From Solen grandis (taxonomy: Eukaryota; Mollusca; Bivalvia; Adapedonta; Solenidae), in the NCBI GenBank assembly GCA_021229015.1, contig CM037794.1, forward strand, positions 46,125,436 to 46,189,435: DNA of 64,000 bases. Reading direction: 5' to 3'. Both the position numbers and the translations under genes were made by a program. Below, in pieces: positions 1-12,200 of the stretch (positions are counted from its first letter, which is position 1; every line of letters begins with the position of its first letter). The notes beneath the pieces were generated by a model. That model saw nothing but the letters and a program-made list of their open reading frames with translations, did not search any database and was not told the DNA's origin.

Positions 1-2520
1 CACGTATATTTGTGTGTATATGTCTTGCAAATCATTTGCAGCAAAGAGATTATTCTATCTGATCTCTAACAAAAATGGATAGGTTTATCGTAGACCTACA
101 CTAATTTGCACAGTTTTTGCGAGGTTCGAACTTTCAACCTTCCGTTATTAACTGAAACATTTTCAGACACATATACGTTGAAACTATCATATTTTATTAG
201 GCTATCAACAAGGAACACAATGCAAAAAACGCAATTGAATCAGATCCCAAATAAAAGTGTAATTAGCCTCTAGTGACTTTTTTTAAAAGGATCAAACTTC
301 AGACTGCCGTAAAATGACCGAATCAAGTCCGATCTTCAAAATCTAAACATCATTAGAAAGAACTTTTCTAAAACTAAATCTTTTGTTCATATATTGTTTA
401 TGAATTGTTTTTTGATTTTGAGCTATTTCAAGCCGAATTGATATACAATTATCCTAATATGACCTTGACCTTTACAATACATTTTTACGTTTTATATTAT
501 GTGACACTTAAGAACATAGTTTTACATTAAATGTGAAAATTTCATAGAAATTGAACTAAAAATAAAGTCAGGAGCTGCAAAAAATCTTAACAGTCATGCT
601 TTGAAAATGTTGATTTTCGAAAATATTGGTTAAGTTTGACCGCGTACTGTGGACAAACCATGCATTTCCCGAATTCGCCACCCCATATATTTTGTGCGTA
701 TATGTCTTGCGAATCATATGCAACAAACAAAATTCTTTTATCTCAATTCCAATAAAAATGGGCACTTTTTTTGTAGACCTACCCTCATTTTCACTGTTTT
801 TTGCGAGGTTCGAACTTTCAACCTTCCGTAGTCAAAAAGTTTTATATACGCAGATTTTTGAAACCTATCATATTTGATTAGGCTTTTGACAAGGAACACA
901 ATGCAAAAAACCACATCTGAATCGGACCTCAAATGACAGAGTTATTAGCATTTGTTGATTTTTTTCAAAGCGCCCCCTAGCGGCAAAAATAAGACAAAAA
1001 TGAAAATTTTCTCAACGTTAGGATCAAGTTTAGATAAATATAAGGAAGTGGTAAAAAATAATAAAAAAAAAATTGCGATATCATCGGTTTTCGCAATTCA
1101 ATCACTTTTTTAAGCAACAGAAATTGAAACGTATCATATTAGATCGTTTTAGATTTGGGGCTTTTTTGTGCAAATAAAAATGACAATAATTGGTATATGA
1201 CCTTGACATATTATGCTTGCTTTTTTCTATGATTTTATTTGTTTTATAAAAATGCATAAACAGTGAAATAATGATGAAGATTGAACAAAAAATAAAGTCA
1301 GGAGCAGCAAAAATGAGGAAACATGGATATACAATTGTTTGATAAGAGGATCAAATTTTGGACTGTGGTCATTTGATCAAATGAAGTCCGATCTTCAAAA
1401 ACTAAACACCAATGGAAAGATCTCTTCACAGACTAAATCTTTTGTTCATATACTTTCTATAAAATATTTTTAGATTTGGAGCTATTTTATGCCGATAAAA
1501 ATAACAATAACTTGTATATGACCTTGACCTTTGCATATACTGCTTGATTTTCGTTTCTATGAATTTATCCGTTTTATAAAAATGCATAAAAAGTGAAATA
1601 ATGATGAAGATTGAACAAAAAATAAAGTCAGGAGCAGCAAAAAAGAGGAAACACATGGATATACAATTGTTTGATAAGAGGATCAAACTTTGGTCTGTGG
1701 TCATTTGATCAAATGAAGTCCAATCCTCAAAAACTAAATATTAATGGTAAGATCTCTTCACAGACTAAAACTTTTGTTCATATACTTTCTATAAAATATT
1801 TTTAGATTTGGAGCTATTTTATGCCGATAAAAATAATAATAATTGGTATATGACCTTGACCTTTGCATATTATGCTTGATATTTTTTCTATGAATTTATT
1901 TGTTTTATAAAAATGCATTAACAGTGAAAAAATGATGAAGATTGAATAAAAAATAAAGTCAGGAGCTGCAAATAACCTTAAAAGTCATGCTTTTAAAATG
2001 TTGATTTTTCAAAAATATTGGTAAAGTTTGACCGCATACTGTGGACAAACCATGCATTTCTCAAAATCGCCACACCATATATTTTATACGTATGTGTCTT
2101 GCGAATCATATGCCACAAACTTTCTCCTATCTCATCTCTGAAAAAAATGGGGACTTTTTTCGTAGACCTACCTTTATTTAATCGTTTTTTCGAGATTTGA
2201 ACTTTCAACCTCCTGTAGCACGAAAGTTTTATATACGCAAATAATTGAAACGTATCATATTTTATTAAGTTTCTGACAAGGAACACAATACAAAAAACCG
2301 CATTTGAATCGGACCTCAAATAACAGAGTTATTAGCCCTTAGTCATTTTAACAAAACGCCACCTAGCGGCAAAACTAAGACAAAAATGTAAAATTTCTCA
2401 ACGTGAGGATCAAATTTAGATCTTAGGACAAAAGTGGTAAAAAAATCAGAAATGTGACTTTTTTCTATCATGGTGATATGCCGTTCACAAAAAAAGGTTA
2501 GAAAAATAATAATAAAAATA
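1..2520. repeat. Diverged AT-rich dispersed and tandem repeats
   Basis: No gene is recognisable here. The same blocks recur: a segment containing TGTGGACAAACCATGCATTT appears near 649 and again near 2040, with a partial relative at the left edge. A second unit, containing a 'GACTAAA..TTTTGTTCATATA' stretch followed by 'TATGACCTTGACCTTTG', recurs near 1430 and 1765, spaced about 335 bp, with a weaker copy near 370. The stretch is probably a piece of THADA intron or of neighbouring intergenic DNA overrun by old repeats. The short ORFs here are in repeat copies and are not conserved between them. Confidence 0.6.
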
Positions 2521-2524
2521 AAAA

Positions 2525-3086
2525 AACAAGAGGCCCATGATGGCCCTAAATCGCTCACCTGAGATAAATAGGTTGACCCAAGGAACATATGTACCAATTT
2601 ATTTTAAAATCTGGCCACTAGTTTTGAAGAAGATGATTTTTAAAGTTTTCATTTTTTTTCTTTTTGTTGCCATGGCAACCAGAGTTCTATATGGATCAAG
2701 TTTATTTAAGCAACTTTTGTGAAGGTTGACCCAAGGATCATCCCTGCCAAGTTTAATCAAATTCTGTCCAGTGGTTTCAGAGGAAATGTTGATTAAAGTT
2801 TTACCTATATACATATAAGGCAAATAAGCCCCGCCCCTGGCGGCCATGTTTTTTACGGATCCGAAAATTTTTAGCAACTTCGGTAGAGGTTGACCCAAGG
2901 AACATCTGTACCAATTTATTTTAAAATCTGGCCACTAGTTTTGAAGAAGATGATTTTTAAATTTTTCATTTTTTTTCTTTTTGTTGCCTGGCAACCCGAG
3001 TTCTATAAGGATCAAGTTTTTTTAAGCAAAATTTTGTGAAAGGGTTTACCCCAAAGGGTCATCCCCGCCAAGTTTAATCAAATTCT
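2525..3086 (-). mobile_element. Truncated rolling-circle-like repeat element, hairpin end at left
   Basis: It starts AACAAGAGGCCC. A short inverted repeat (GGCCCATGATGGCCC) follows, then the subterminal CTCACCTGAG. Read on the minus strand, the element therefore ends with a stem-loop plus CTTGTT. Inside, a unit of about 315 bp (GGTTGACCCAAGGAACAT.. then TTGTTGCC..GGCAACC) occurs at about 2571 and 2889. The right side is lost in the N gap, so the opposite end is not seen. Confidence 0.6.
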
Positions 3087-3186
3087 NNNNNNNNNNNNNN
3101 NNNNNNNNNNNNNNNNNNNNNNNNNNNNNNNNNNNNNNNNNNNNNNNNNNNNNNNNNNNNNNNNNNNNNNNNNNNNNNNNNNNNNN
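3087..3186. other. Assembly gap of 100 N
   Basis: This is a run of exactly 100 N, the conventional size for a gap of unknown length. It lies to the left of the last visible THADA exon, so the following THADA exon could be missing here or lie outside the window. Confidence 0.99.
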
Positions 3187-3324
3187 CTGGGGCCTTGTTT
3201 CACTCTACTTTGTACAATCAAATTTGAAAGAATGGAAAGCAATGGGACAACATTTCTACACAGCCTCAACTTCACTTATGAAACAAGGAATATAAAAATA
3301 ATGACAAACCCCTTCAAGGTATAC

Positions 3325-3477
3325 CTCAATCACATGTTTCTTCACCAGTTTGTTCTGTCTACACAGCATGTGTATCACGGGATCAACCCAGTGGCGACAC
3401 CACGCTGTGCCTTCTGCTGCGTCCATATCCAACTCAGTCAGGTGGCTCCTGAACAATGCTTCATACAGGTCACTGGC
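3325..3477 (-). CDS. THADA: THADA coding exon 13, last one visible
   Basis: This is a phase-0 exon of 51 codons (ASDLYEALF ... VKKHVIE). The acceptor CTCTTAG lies at 3478 and above; the donor GTATACC follows at the left. It carries the conserved W-x-x-x-W pattern (WCRHWVDP) and LVKKHVIE, which matches the human stretch preceding 'YLPKLL'. No downstream exon was found between 3324 and 1, so the next exon lies in the gap or beyond the window. Confidence 0.85.
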
Positions 3478-6400
3478 CTAAGAGGAAATTATGAAATTGG
3501 TAACTGTATGATGTATGGATCAGAATCAAAACAAAAGGGCCATGATGGTCCTTACATTGCTCACCAGAATATAATTTGTTTTGATAAACATGATCATTAT
3601 GATTATGACTAAGTTTAAACACTGAAGCTACTTGAGTGTAAACAAAGAGAAATCTAGAATTTTTAGTCATTCAAGGACCAAATCTCCTTACCTACAGGGT
3701 TGATAAATATCAGATATAAGAACAATAATGGTTCAAAGTTACTGTCAGTCAGTGAACAATGTTGGCAATATTTTCACAAACAGAATCATTATCAAAGCCA
3801 GATTTCTGATGCAGATTTACAAGTCCTTATTGCATTTCACAGCTCATGAATCATAACTTAGATTGTGAACAGACTGTGAACACTTCTTAGGTACCCACTT
3901 GGTACAATTGATGAAATTGAATTCTCTTCCTTCAGGCTACTTATACTAGCTATTGTAATGTTATGGCTTCATATTTATCAATAGTCTAGCAACTATTTCT
4001 GGTTCATATCCAAATTAGCACCTCTTTAAATGATTAATAATCCCAGGTGACAATAGCTACTGCAAATAACCTCTGTTTTGCCATATGTTACTGTTTGCTA
4101 CATGTAATTGAAGAGTAATTGAATTTAATTGACAATTATGTTGCATTTTTTGGATTTTAATTAATTAATTACAATTAAAATAATTTTTTTTTAATTTTTT
4201 AATTATTTGAAAATTGGTAATTAATTATAATTAATTAAATTAATTAAAATTTTTCAAAGGAATGAAGTTGCTTAAGTATAAACAAACTAATTATGGATGA
4301 CAGACAGACAAAAAAAGAACAATGGACCTTCAATATAAAAAAAACAAGAGCCTGAGGGCTCTAATCCGCTCACCTGAGTAAAGATAAAATGTCCCACCAT
4401 AAAGTTACAAAAGATAGGTTAAAGATCAAGGTAACAAGGTGTTTTTTTTAATGGTTGAAAAATTATCTAAATGTACAAAGTAATTCCTTTTTGTTGATAT
4501 GTGATGTACATGTTAAGATTGTGCACAGTATCATTCAGATCTGATAAACAGTTGCTAATATTAGCCTATGTTGAAGAAAGTAACCCCCTGGGCGGGGCCA
4601 ATTTTGACCCCAGGGCCATTATTTGAACAAACTTGGTACAGATCATTAGACAATGCTAAATGCCAAATATCAAAGCTCCCGGCCATAAGGTTCCAGAGAA
4701 GAAAATAATTCTAGATATATTCCTATATTAGCCTATGTTAAAGAAAGTGACCCCCAGGGCGGGGCCAATTTTGACCCCAGGGCCATAATTTGAACAAACT
4801 TGGTAGAGATCATAGACAATGCTAATGCCAAATATCTAAGGTCGGCCATAGGTTTCAGAGAAGAAATTTTTCTTATTTGTTCCAATATTAGCCTATGTTA
4901 AAGAAAGTGACCCCCAGGGCGGGGCCAATTTTGACCCCAGGGCCATGATTTGAACAAACTTGGTAGTGATCCACTAGACAATGCTTCATGCCAAATATCT
5001 TAGCTCTAGGCCATACGGTTTCGGAGAAGAAGATTTTTCTAGTTTTCCCATATAAGCCTATGTAAATAAAGTGACCCCCGGGCGGGGCCAATTTTGACCC
5101 CAGGGCCATGATTTGAACAAACTTGGTAGAGATCCACTAGACAATGCTACATGCCAAATATCTTAGCTCTAGGCCATATACGGTTTCAGAGAAGAAGATT
5201 TTTCTAAGTTTTCCCTATATAAGCCTATGTAAATAAAGTGACCCCCGGGGCGGGGCCAATTTTTACCCCAGGGCCATGATTTGAACAATCTTGGTAGAGA
5301 TCCACTAGACAATGCTTCATGCCAAATATCTTAGCTCTAGGCCATATGTTTCGGAGAAGAAGATTTTTCTAAGTTTTCCCTATATAAGCCTATGTAAATA
5401 AAGTGACCCCCAGGGCGGGGCCAATTTTGACCCCAGGGCCATAATTTGAACAAACTTGGTAGAGGACCATAAGATGATGCTACATACCAAATATCAAAGC
5501 TCTGTGCCTTTTGGTTTCAGAGAAGAAGATTTTTAAAGATTGCAATTTTTTTGTCTATTTTTAGCTCCTGTGACCTAGTTATTCAACAGACTGGAACCAT
5601 TTGAACAATCTTGAAAGAGGGTCACCCAAGGGTCATTTGTGTAAAGTTTTATTGAAATCTGCCCAGAAGTTTAGGAGGAGAAGTCGTTTGAATTATAAAG
5701 TTGACGACGCACGACGGACGATGGACGCCGGACGGCGGACCATCACAAAAGCTTACCATGAGCACGTTGTGCTCAGGTGAGCTAAAAAAACAACAACACA
5801 GAAATTTAACTTTGTTGCATAAAAGTGAAAACAACAGAATGACAGTCAATTCCATCCATAACAAAACTGAATAAACTGAATTTATTCAACAGCCCAAATA
5901 AATAGATCATATCAATACTCGGTCAGAAAAGCTTCATGCTAAAAAACACAAATTTAAGGATTGTATTTTAGCCTGACTTACATAGCAACCCAGAGTCTGC
6001 TCCTGCAGTTGCTGTAGAACCTCCATTGCTATCCCATCATGCAATGCAAGCATCCTGGCACTTCCAAGATGGCCGACCAGAATGGCCAGTGTTCCATACT
6101 TCCCCTTACAGGACCAACTAACATCATTCAGTATGGACTGTGTCAGTGATTGTAAGAATTGATCATCCTTCACAGGGTCTGCTGTAAAACAAATTGTTTG
6201 TTTAAACATGTGTGTCTGTTTGCTTCTGCATAACATCACACAAAAAGTATTTCAGTCATTATGGGATTTTTGAGTAATCTAGAACCACCAGCAGATTCAA
6301 GGGGGGGGGGGGGGGGGGGGGAATCTTGCATTTTCTGTATTAAAAGGGGTATAACTCCTGACCTAAATGGCCCATCTCAGCCACAATTGAACGCAATTAA

Positions 6401-9182
6401 GACATTATTGTCATTAACGATGTCATAAAGTTTGAAGATGATTGCTAAAAAAATGAAGATGCTAGAGTGTAATCAAAGTGAAATCTGTGGCATTTTTTTA
6501 TATTAAAAGGGGCATAACTCCTGACCTAATCAACAGATCTCAGCTTTAATCGAACTCAATCGAGAAATTATGGTCATAAGCATTGCCATAAAGTTTGAAG
6601 ATGATTGCTCAAAAGATGAAGATGCTAGAGTGTAAACAAAGTGAAATCTGGCATTTTTTTATATTAAATAGGGCTTAACTCCTGACCTTATTGACCGATC
6701 TCATCCATAATCAAACTCAATCGAGACATTATGGTCATAAACATTGAAATAAAGTTTGAAGATGATTGCTCAAAAAATGAAGATGCTAGAGTGTAAACAA
6801 AGTGAAATATGGCATTTTTTGAATATTAAAAGGGGCATAACTCCTGACCTTATTGACCAATTCAGCCATAATCGAACTCAATTGAGACATTATGGTCATA
6901 AACATTGTCATAAAGTTTGAAGAAGATTGCTCAAAAGATGAAGATGCTAGAGTGTAAACAAAGTGAAATATGGCATTTTTTGAATATTAAAAGGGGCATA
7001 ACTCCTGACCTAATTGACCGATCCTAGCCATAATCAAACTCAATCGAGAAATTATGGTCATTAGCATTGCCATAAAGTTTGAAGATGATTGCTCAAAAGA
7101 TGAAGATGCTAGAGTGTAAACAAAGTGAAATATGGCATTTTTTGAATATTAAAAGGGGCATAACTCCTGACCTAATTGACCGATCCAGCCATAATCAAAC
7201 TCAATCGAGAAATTATGGTCATTAGCATTGCCATAAAGTTTGAAGATGATTGCTCAAAAGATGAAGATGCTAGAGTGTAAACAAATTGAAATATGGCATT
7301 TTTTGAATATTAAAAGGGGCATAACTCCTGACCTAATTGACGGATCTCAGACATAATCAAACTCAATCGAGACATTATGGTCATAAACATTGCTTAAAGT
7401 TTGAAGATGATTGCTTAAGAAACAAGAGCTGTCAGAGACAGCACGCTCGACTATTCAAAATGCTTGATGGTAAATCAAATGAAATCTATTTAAATTCTTG
7501 CCCTTCATAGTAATAGTAAAAAATTATATACCTTGATAGTCTGATACCCCTTAATATATTTATGATGTCTAAAATCAATCCCATGCCTAGTTACTGAGAC
7601 ATAAGCACAATAACACTGTGCATGCAAAACTTAAACCAAAAATCCAAGTTAGAAAAGGGCCATAATTTGCATCAGTCCAAAAGTTATCCTTCTGTTTTCT
7701 GATGCCCTTGAAGACACACCTTAACTTTCTAGTCAATTCCACAAGCAATTTCTGAGATATAAGCTGGATAGTAGCTTGAATGCAAAAATTTAACCATAAT
7801 TCTAAGTTAAAAGGGGGTCATAATTTTTAATTTATTCCATCAAGTTTTATCTTCCTTTATAGTATGATACCCCTAAACATATTAAAGATGTTTCAAATCA
7901 ATTCCATGCCTGGACTCTGAGATATTAGCATGAAAGTACCTTGCATGCAAAACTTTAACCAAAATTTCTAAGTTAAAAAAGGGGCCATAACTTATAATAT
8001 ATTCCATCAAAAGTTGTCTACCATGAAAGTATGATACCCCTAAACATATTGAAGATGTTTCAAATCAATCCCATACCTGGATACTGAGATATTAGCATGA
8101 AAGTACCTTGCATTCAAAACTTTTACCAAAATTTCTAAGTTAAAAAAGGGGCCATAACTTGTAATATATTCCATCAAAAGTTATCTACCATGAAAGAATG
8201 ATACCCCTAAACGTATTAAAGATGTTTCAAATCAATCCCATGCCTGGATACTGAGATATTAGCATGAAAGTACCTTGCATGCAAAACTTTAACCAAAATT
8301 TCTAAGTTAAAAAGGGGGTCATAATTTGGAACAAATTCTATCAAGAGTTATCTACCTTGGTTGTATGATGCCCCTAAACATATTAATAAACTTTCAAGTC
8401 AATACCATGAATGGTTATTGAGATACAAACTAGATAGTAGCTTGCACGCAAAACTTTAACCAAATTTTCTATTGCATGCAAAACTTTAACCAAAATTTCT
8501 AAGTTAAAAAGGGGCCATAATTCATATTAAATTCAGCCAAGAGTTATCTACCTTGGTTGTCTGATGCCCCTGAACATATTTATAAACTTTCAAGTCAATA
8601 CCATAAATGGTTATTGAGATATAAGGTTGACAGTAACTTGCACGCAAAACTTTAACCAAAAGCTGCAACGCCAACGCTGACGCCAACGCCAGGGTGACTA
8701 CAATAGCTCTCATATTCTACGAATAGTCAAGCTAATAAAGGTGATAGAGTGTAAACACTAAAAATTGTTGACGCCGCACGACGCACACCGCACACCGCAG
8801 GACAGACACGGGATCACAATAGCTCACCCTGAGCTTTGCTCAGGTGAGCTAAAAATATCAACTTACTGCTTGAAGTGGTGCTTAGATGTATGGATATCAC
8901 ATTGTCAAATATGTCCTTCACTGTGAATCTGATAGCCTGAAATGTAAAAAATCATCCGATATGCTGAAAGGTGTTAAAAGAGATGTAAAGAAGAGCCCCT
9001 TAATCTTCAGGCAGCTGCAGCAAGACCAACAGATTGACCAATACACATCTGGCTTGACTCAGTTACAGCTGATATGTCTGACCTTGGCATCAGTGCTGTG
9101 GAGGCTAGTGACAACAGATGGACAGAGGCCATGTTGGAGCAAGGATCAACCCAGGACATCCTTGAAAACTGCCTTAACAAGA

Positions 9183-9260
<78 letters not shown>

Positions 9261-12200
9261 ATAGGGTGAATGACATCTAGCTATTTTTTAAAAATCACAG
9301 CTTAATCAATTATACAACACTTTCATATAGGCATACTGAAAACTTTAAATGTCATGAAAAGATAGCATCCTTTCATAAGTACCAAAACAGAAATTTAAGA
9401 AATGCAAAAATAAGCATACAGGAAAAAGAATTATTTCTTCTATGGAGCATGATGTGCAAGGTATTCAGGAATACAGAGTCTAATCAATCAGACAAGGTAT
9501 TTTTGGCAAAAAAATTAATTCGAAAAGAGACCCTAACTGTGTTTAAAATTTATGGATTTTGCCCAAAGTTTGACTTGGCCCTCATGTTAATAGGATTAAG
9601 AAGTTTAAATAAATCTGTCAACCTATTCATGAGTTATTGATCAGACAACCAACCAGTACAGTTATATATATCCCTGCCACCCATTTTTTTTTTTTTTAGA
9701 GGGTATACATAAGCACAAAGGAAAATTAATACATTCTATCTTTTAAGTAGTATCATATATAAGTATAACAGAACTCTCACATCTACTGTATCCTCCCAGG
9801 ATGTCCAGACAAACTGCAAGATGGTCTCAAGGTCGCTGCCTCCTCCTCGTATCCGTGGCAACAACTCTTGGGGAAGTACAGTACAGGTTTCCTTCTGTAT
9901 GAATGTCCTACAGAATAAAAACGTCAAATTACCTCAACTCAAATGATTATAGAACTGACAGAGAAGTCCCAGACAACACATCATGCAAGGATGCATATCT
10001 CTCTGTCTGTGTGGTTTACTTTGAAATGATGGATACTAACTAAAAGGAAGTTTTTAAATAGGTTCAACTCACCTCAACCTCTGTGTGAGAAAGCAGATAG
10101 ATTTAGCTGCAAGCAGTTTACTCCCCACATCTTTACAACTGAAAGTAAAATAATTACAGGCCAATAATGTATGTTTCATTACAAATAAATATGTCTTAAC
10201 TATTAGTTACTTAAAATAGGTAAAAACATTAAGAAATTAAATAGATAAATTGAGAAACAAAGGAGATTTTTTCCTATCTGCAATTCTATGCAACCTAATC
10301 ATACATTTTATACTAATGAAATATTTATTTTAAAAAAATTGAAGTCTAATCAACATATTGAATAGGCATTGAATGCATTTGAAGTGATTTTTTCATATAA
10401 AAGCTGACTGTCCTAAAAATATTTTTTACCTGTAAGAATCATGTTCGAGTCACCCAACCTTCCTCACTCCCAACTAATTTAAGGTAATCCATCCATCATT
10501 AAAATGTGATCATGGTCCATCAAATGATTGTGGGAATTTTTTTTTTTTGGTAAATGCAAGCCTTTATAGATTAGAGCAAAAGAGCCTATAACTCCAAGTC
10601 AATGGATGCTTGCATTTGCACTGCAGTCTTTTTAAGCATTTGAAGGACCATGATTATAATTAAATGATGGATGGATTACTTTAATAACAAGCCTTGTCAA
10701 GATAGTCATAAAATCATGAAATAATGTACAATACCTTTTACTTAGTTGCAGAAATTCTTGAAGAAGCAGATCTAGCAAAATGCATTTGCCATGATTCAAT
10801 TGCAGCATTGTTTCCATGGAAACCATGGAGAGGAAACCATAACATAAACACAGGTAGGCAGAGCTTGTCAGATGTCTCCTTGACAATTGGCTGAAATCCG
10901 CCTGCTCCGACCAAGATAGCTGACTGTTGTGATCCCCTGACTTTTTTAACCAATCAACATGTTCAAAGGCAGATTTTGATAACTGAAAAGAAATATAAAC
11001 ACAATCTGAACTTAGAATCTCTCACTTCTTTTCACTAAAGATATAATTATTTTCATCAGAAATTAAAACAATTTATTTTCAGAACAATAAATAAACCCAT
11101 AACTATTATTACTTATCAAATACTATACTTAAATACTAATACTGCTTAAGATAAATACTCACAAAAAGAGAAATCTTTTCCTGTAACCAGGTATATCTAT
11201 ACGAAAAGACAGAATCACAAACAACCCCGTGTGTTCTTTTGTGTAAAACGGATAAACCAGGCATTAGATTATATCCAAGTGAAGATATTCAGAAATTTGA
11301 TAATTTAATCAGAATACACCTCTTAACATTTAAAAAGGCCACTTGGTATCAGATGTAAGAATTCATTTCCTAACCTCCATTAAAAACAGTTAAACTAAAC
11401 TCACAGTGCACACAGCCAGGTTCTCCTCTCCACAGTACTTCAACACAAGGCAAATGTTCATACTGCTGGTGGTCTTACAATCCAGCAGGAACTCTTCTAC
11501 AAAACATCAATAACAAAATATATCAATAACAACATACATAAACAAGAGGGACAAGATGGCCCTGAATCGCTCACCTGAGAAACATTGCCTTCAATGCCAA
11601 TTATTGTATTACGAGTCATACTGAATACATAATCCATGCAGAAATACAGCAAAAATCAATTGACCCATGGAGTGGGCTCAATTTTGACACCTGGGCCATG
11701 ATTTGAACAGACTTGGCTGAGGTCCACAAGTAAACATCTAAACACTAGGCCTTGTGGTTTCTGACTAGAAGATTTTTCTAGTTTTTCCATATAAGTCTAT
11801 GTAAATTCAAGTGACTCCTGGGCCAGGGCCAATCAAATACCAAATACCTAAGCTCTAGGCCTTGTGGTTTTGGAGAAAAAGATTTTTTATAAAAAAAGAT
11901 TTCACTTTAAAAAACCTAATTTTAGTTCCTGTGACCCAGATATGCAACAGACCAGAACCATTTGAACAACTTTGGTAGAGCTTCATGCAAGAAACATCAC
12001 AGGCAATTTTCATCAAATTTGGCCTAGTTGTTTAAAAAGGAGATGTTGTTTAAAGAAAATTGTTGACACCAGTCGGACAGATGCACAGATGCATGGATGC
12101 CAGACAAAAGGCGATCACAATAGATCACCATGAGCATGTTGTGCTCAGATAAGCTAAAAACAACAGGGTTTTCATTTTTTTTTAATTTAACCTTAGCCGC

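Noticed and set aside
4888..5109. Minus-strand ORF in the 4.9-5.1 kb array
   Set aside because: It lies in tandem units, and the other units do not keep the frame.
8886..9280. Plus-strand frames ending in poly-Met or poly-Asp
   Set aside because: The homopolymers come from the GAT microsatellite. The left part overlaps THADA exon 11 on the other strand, and no splice or domain evidence supports a plus-strand gene.
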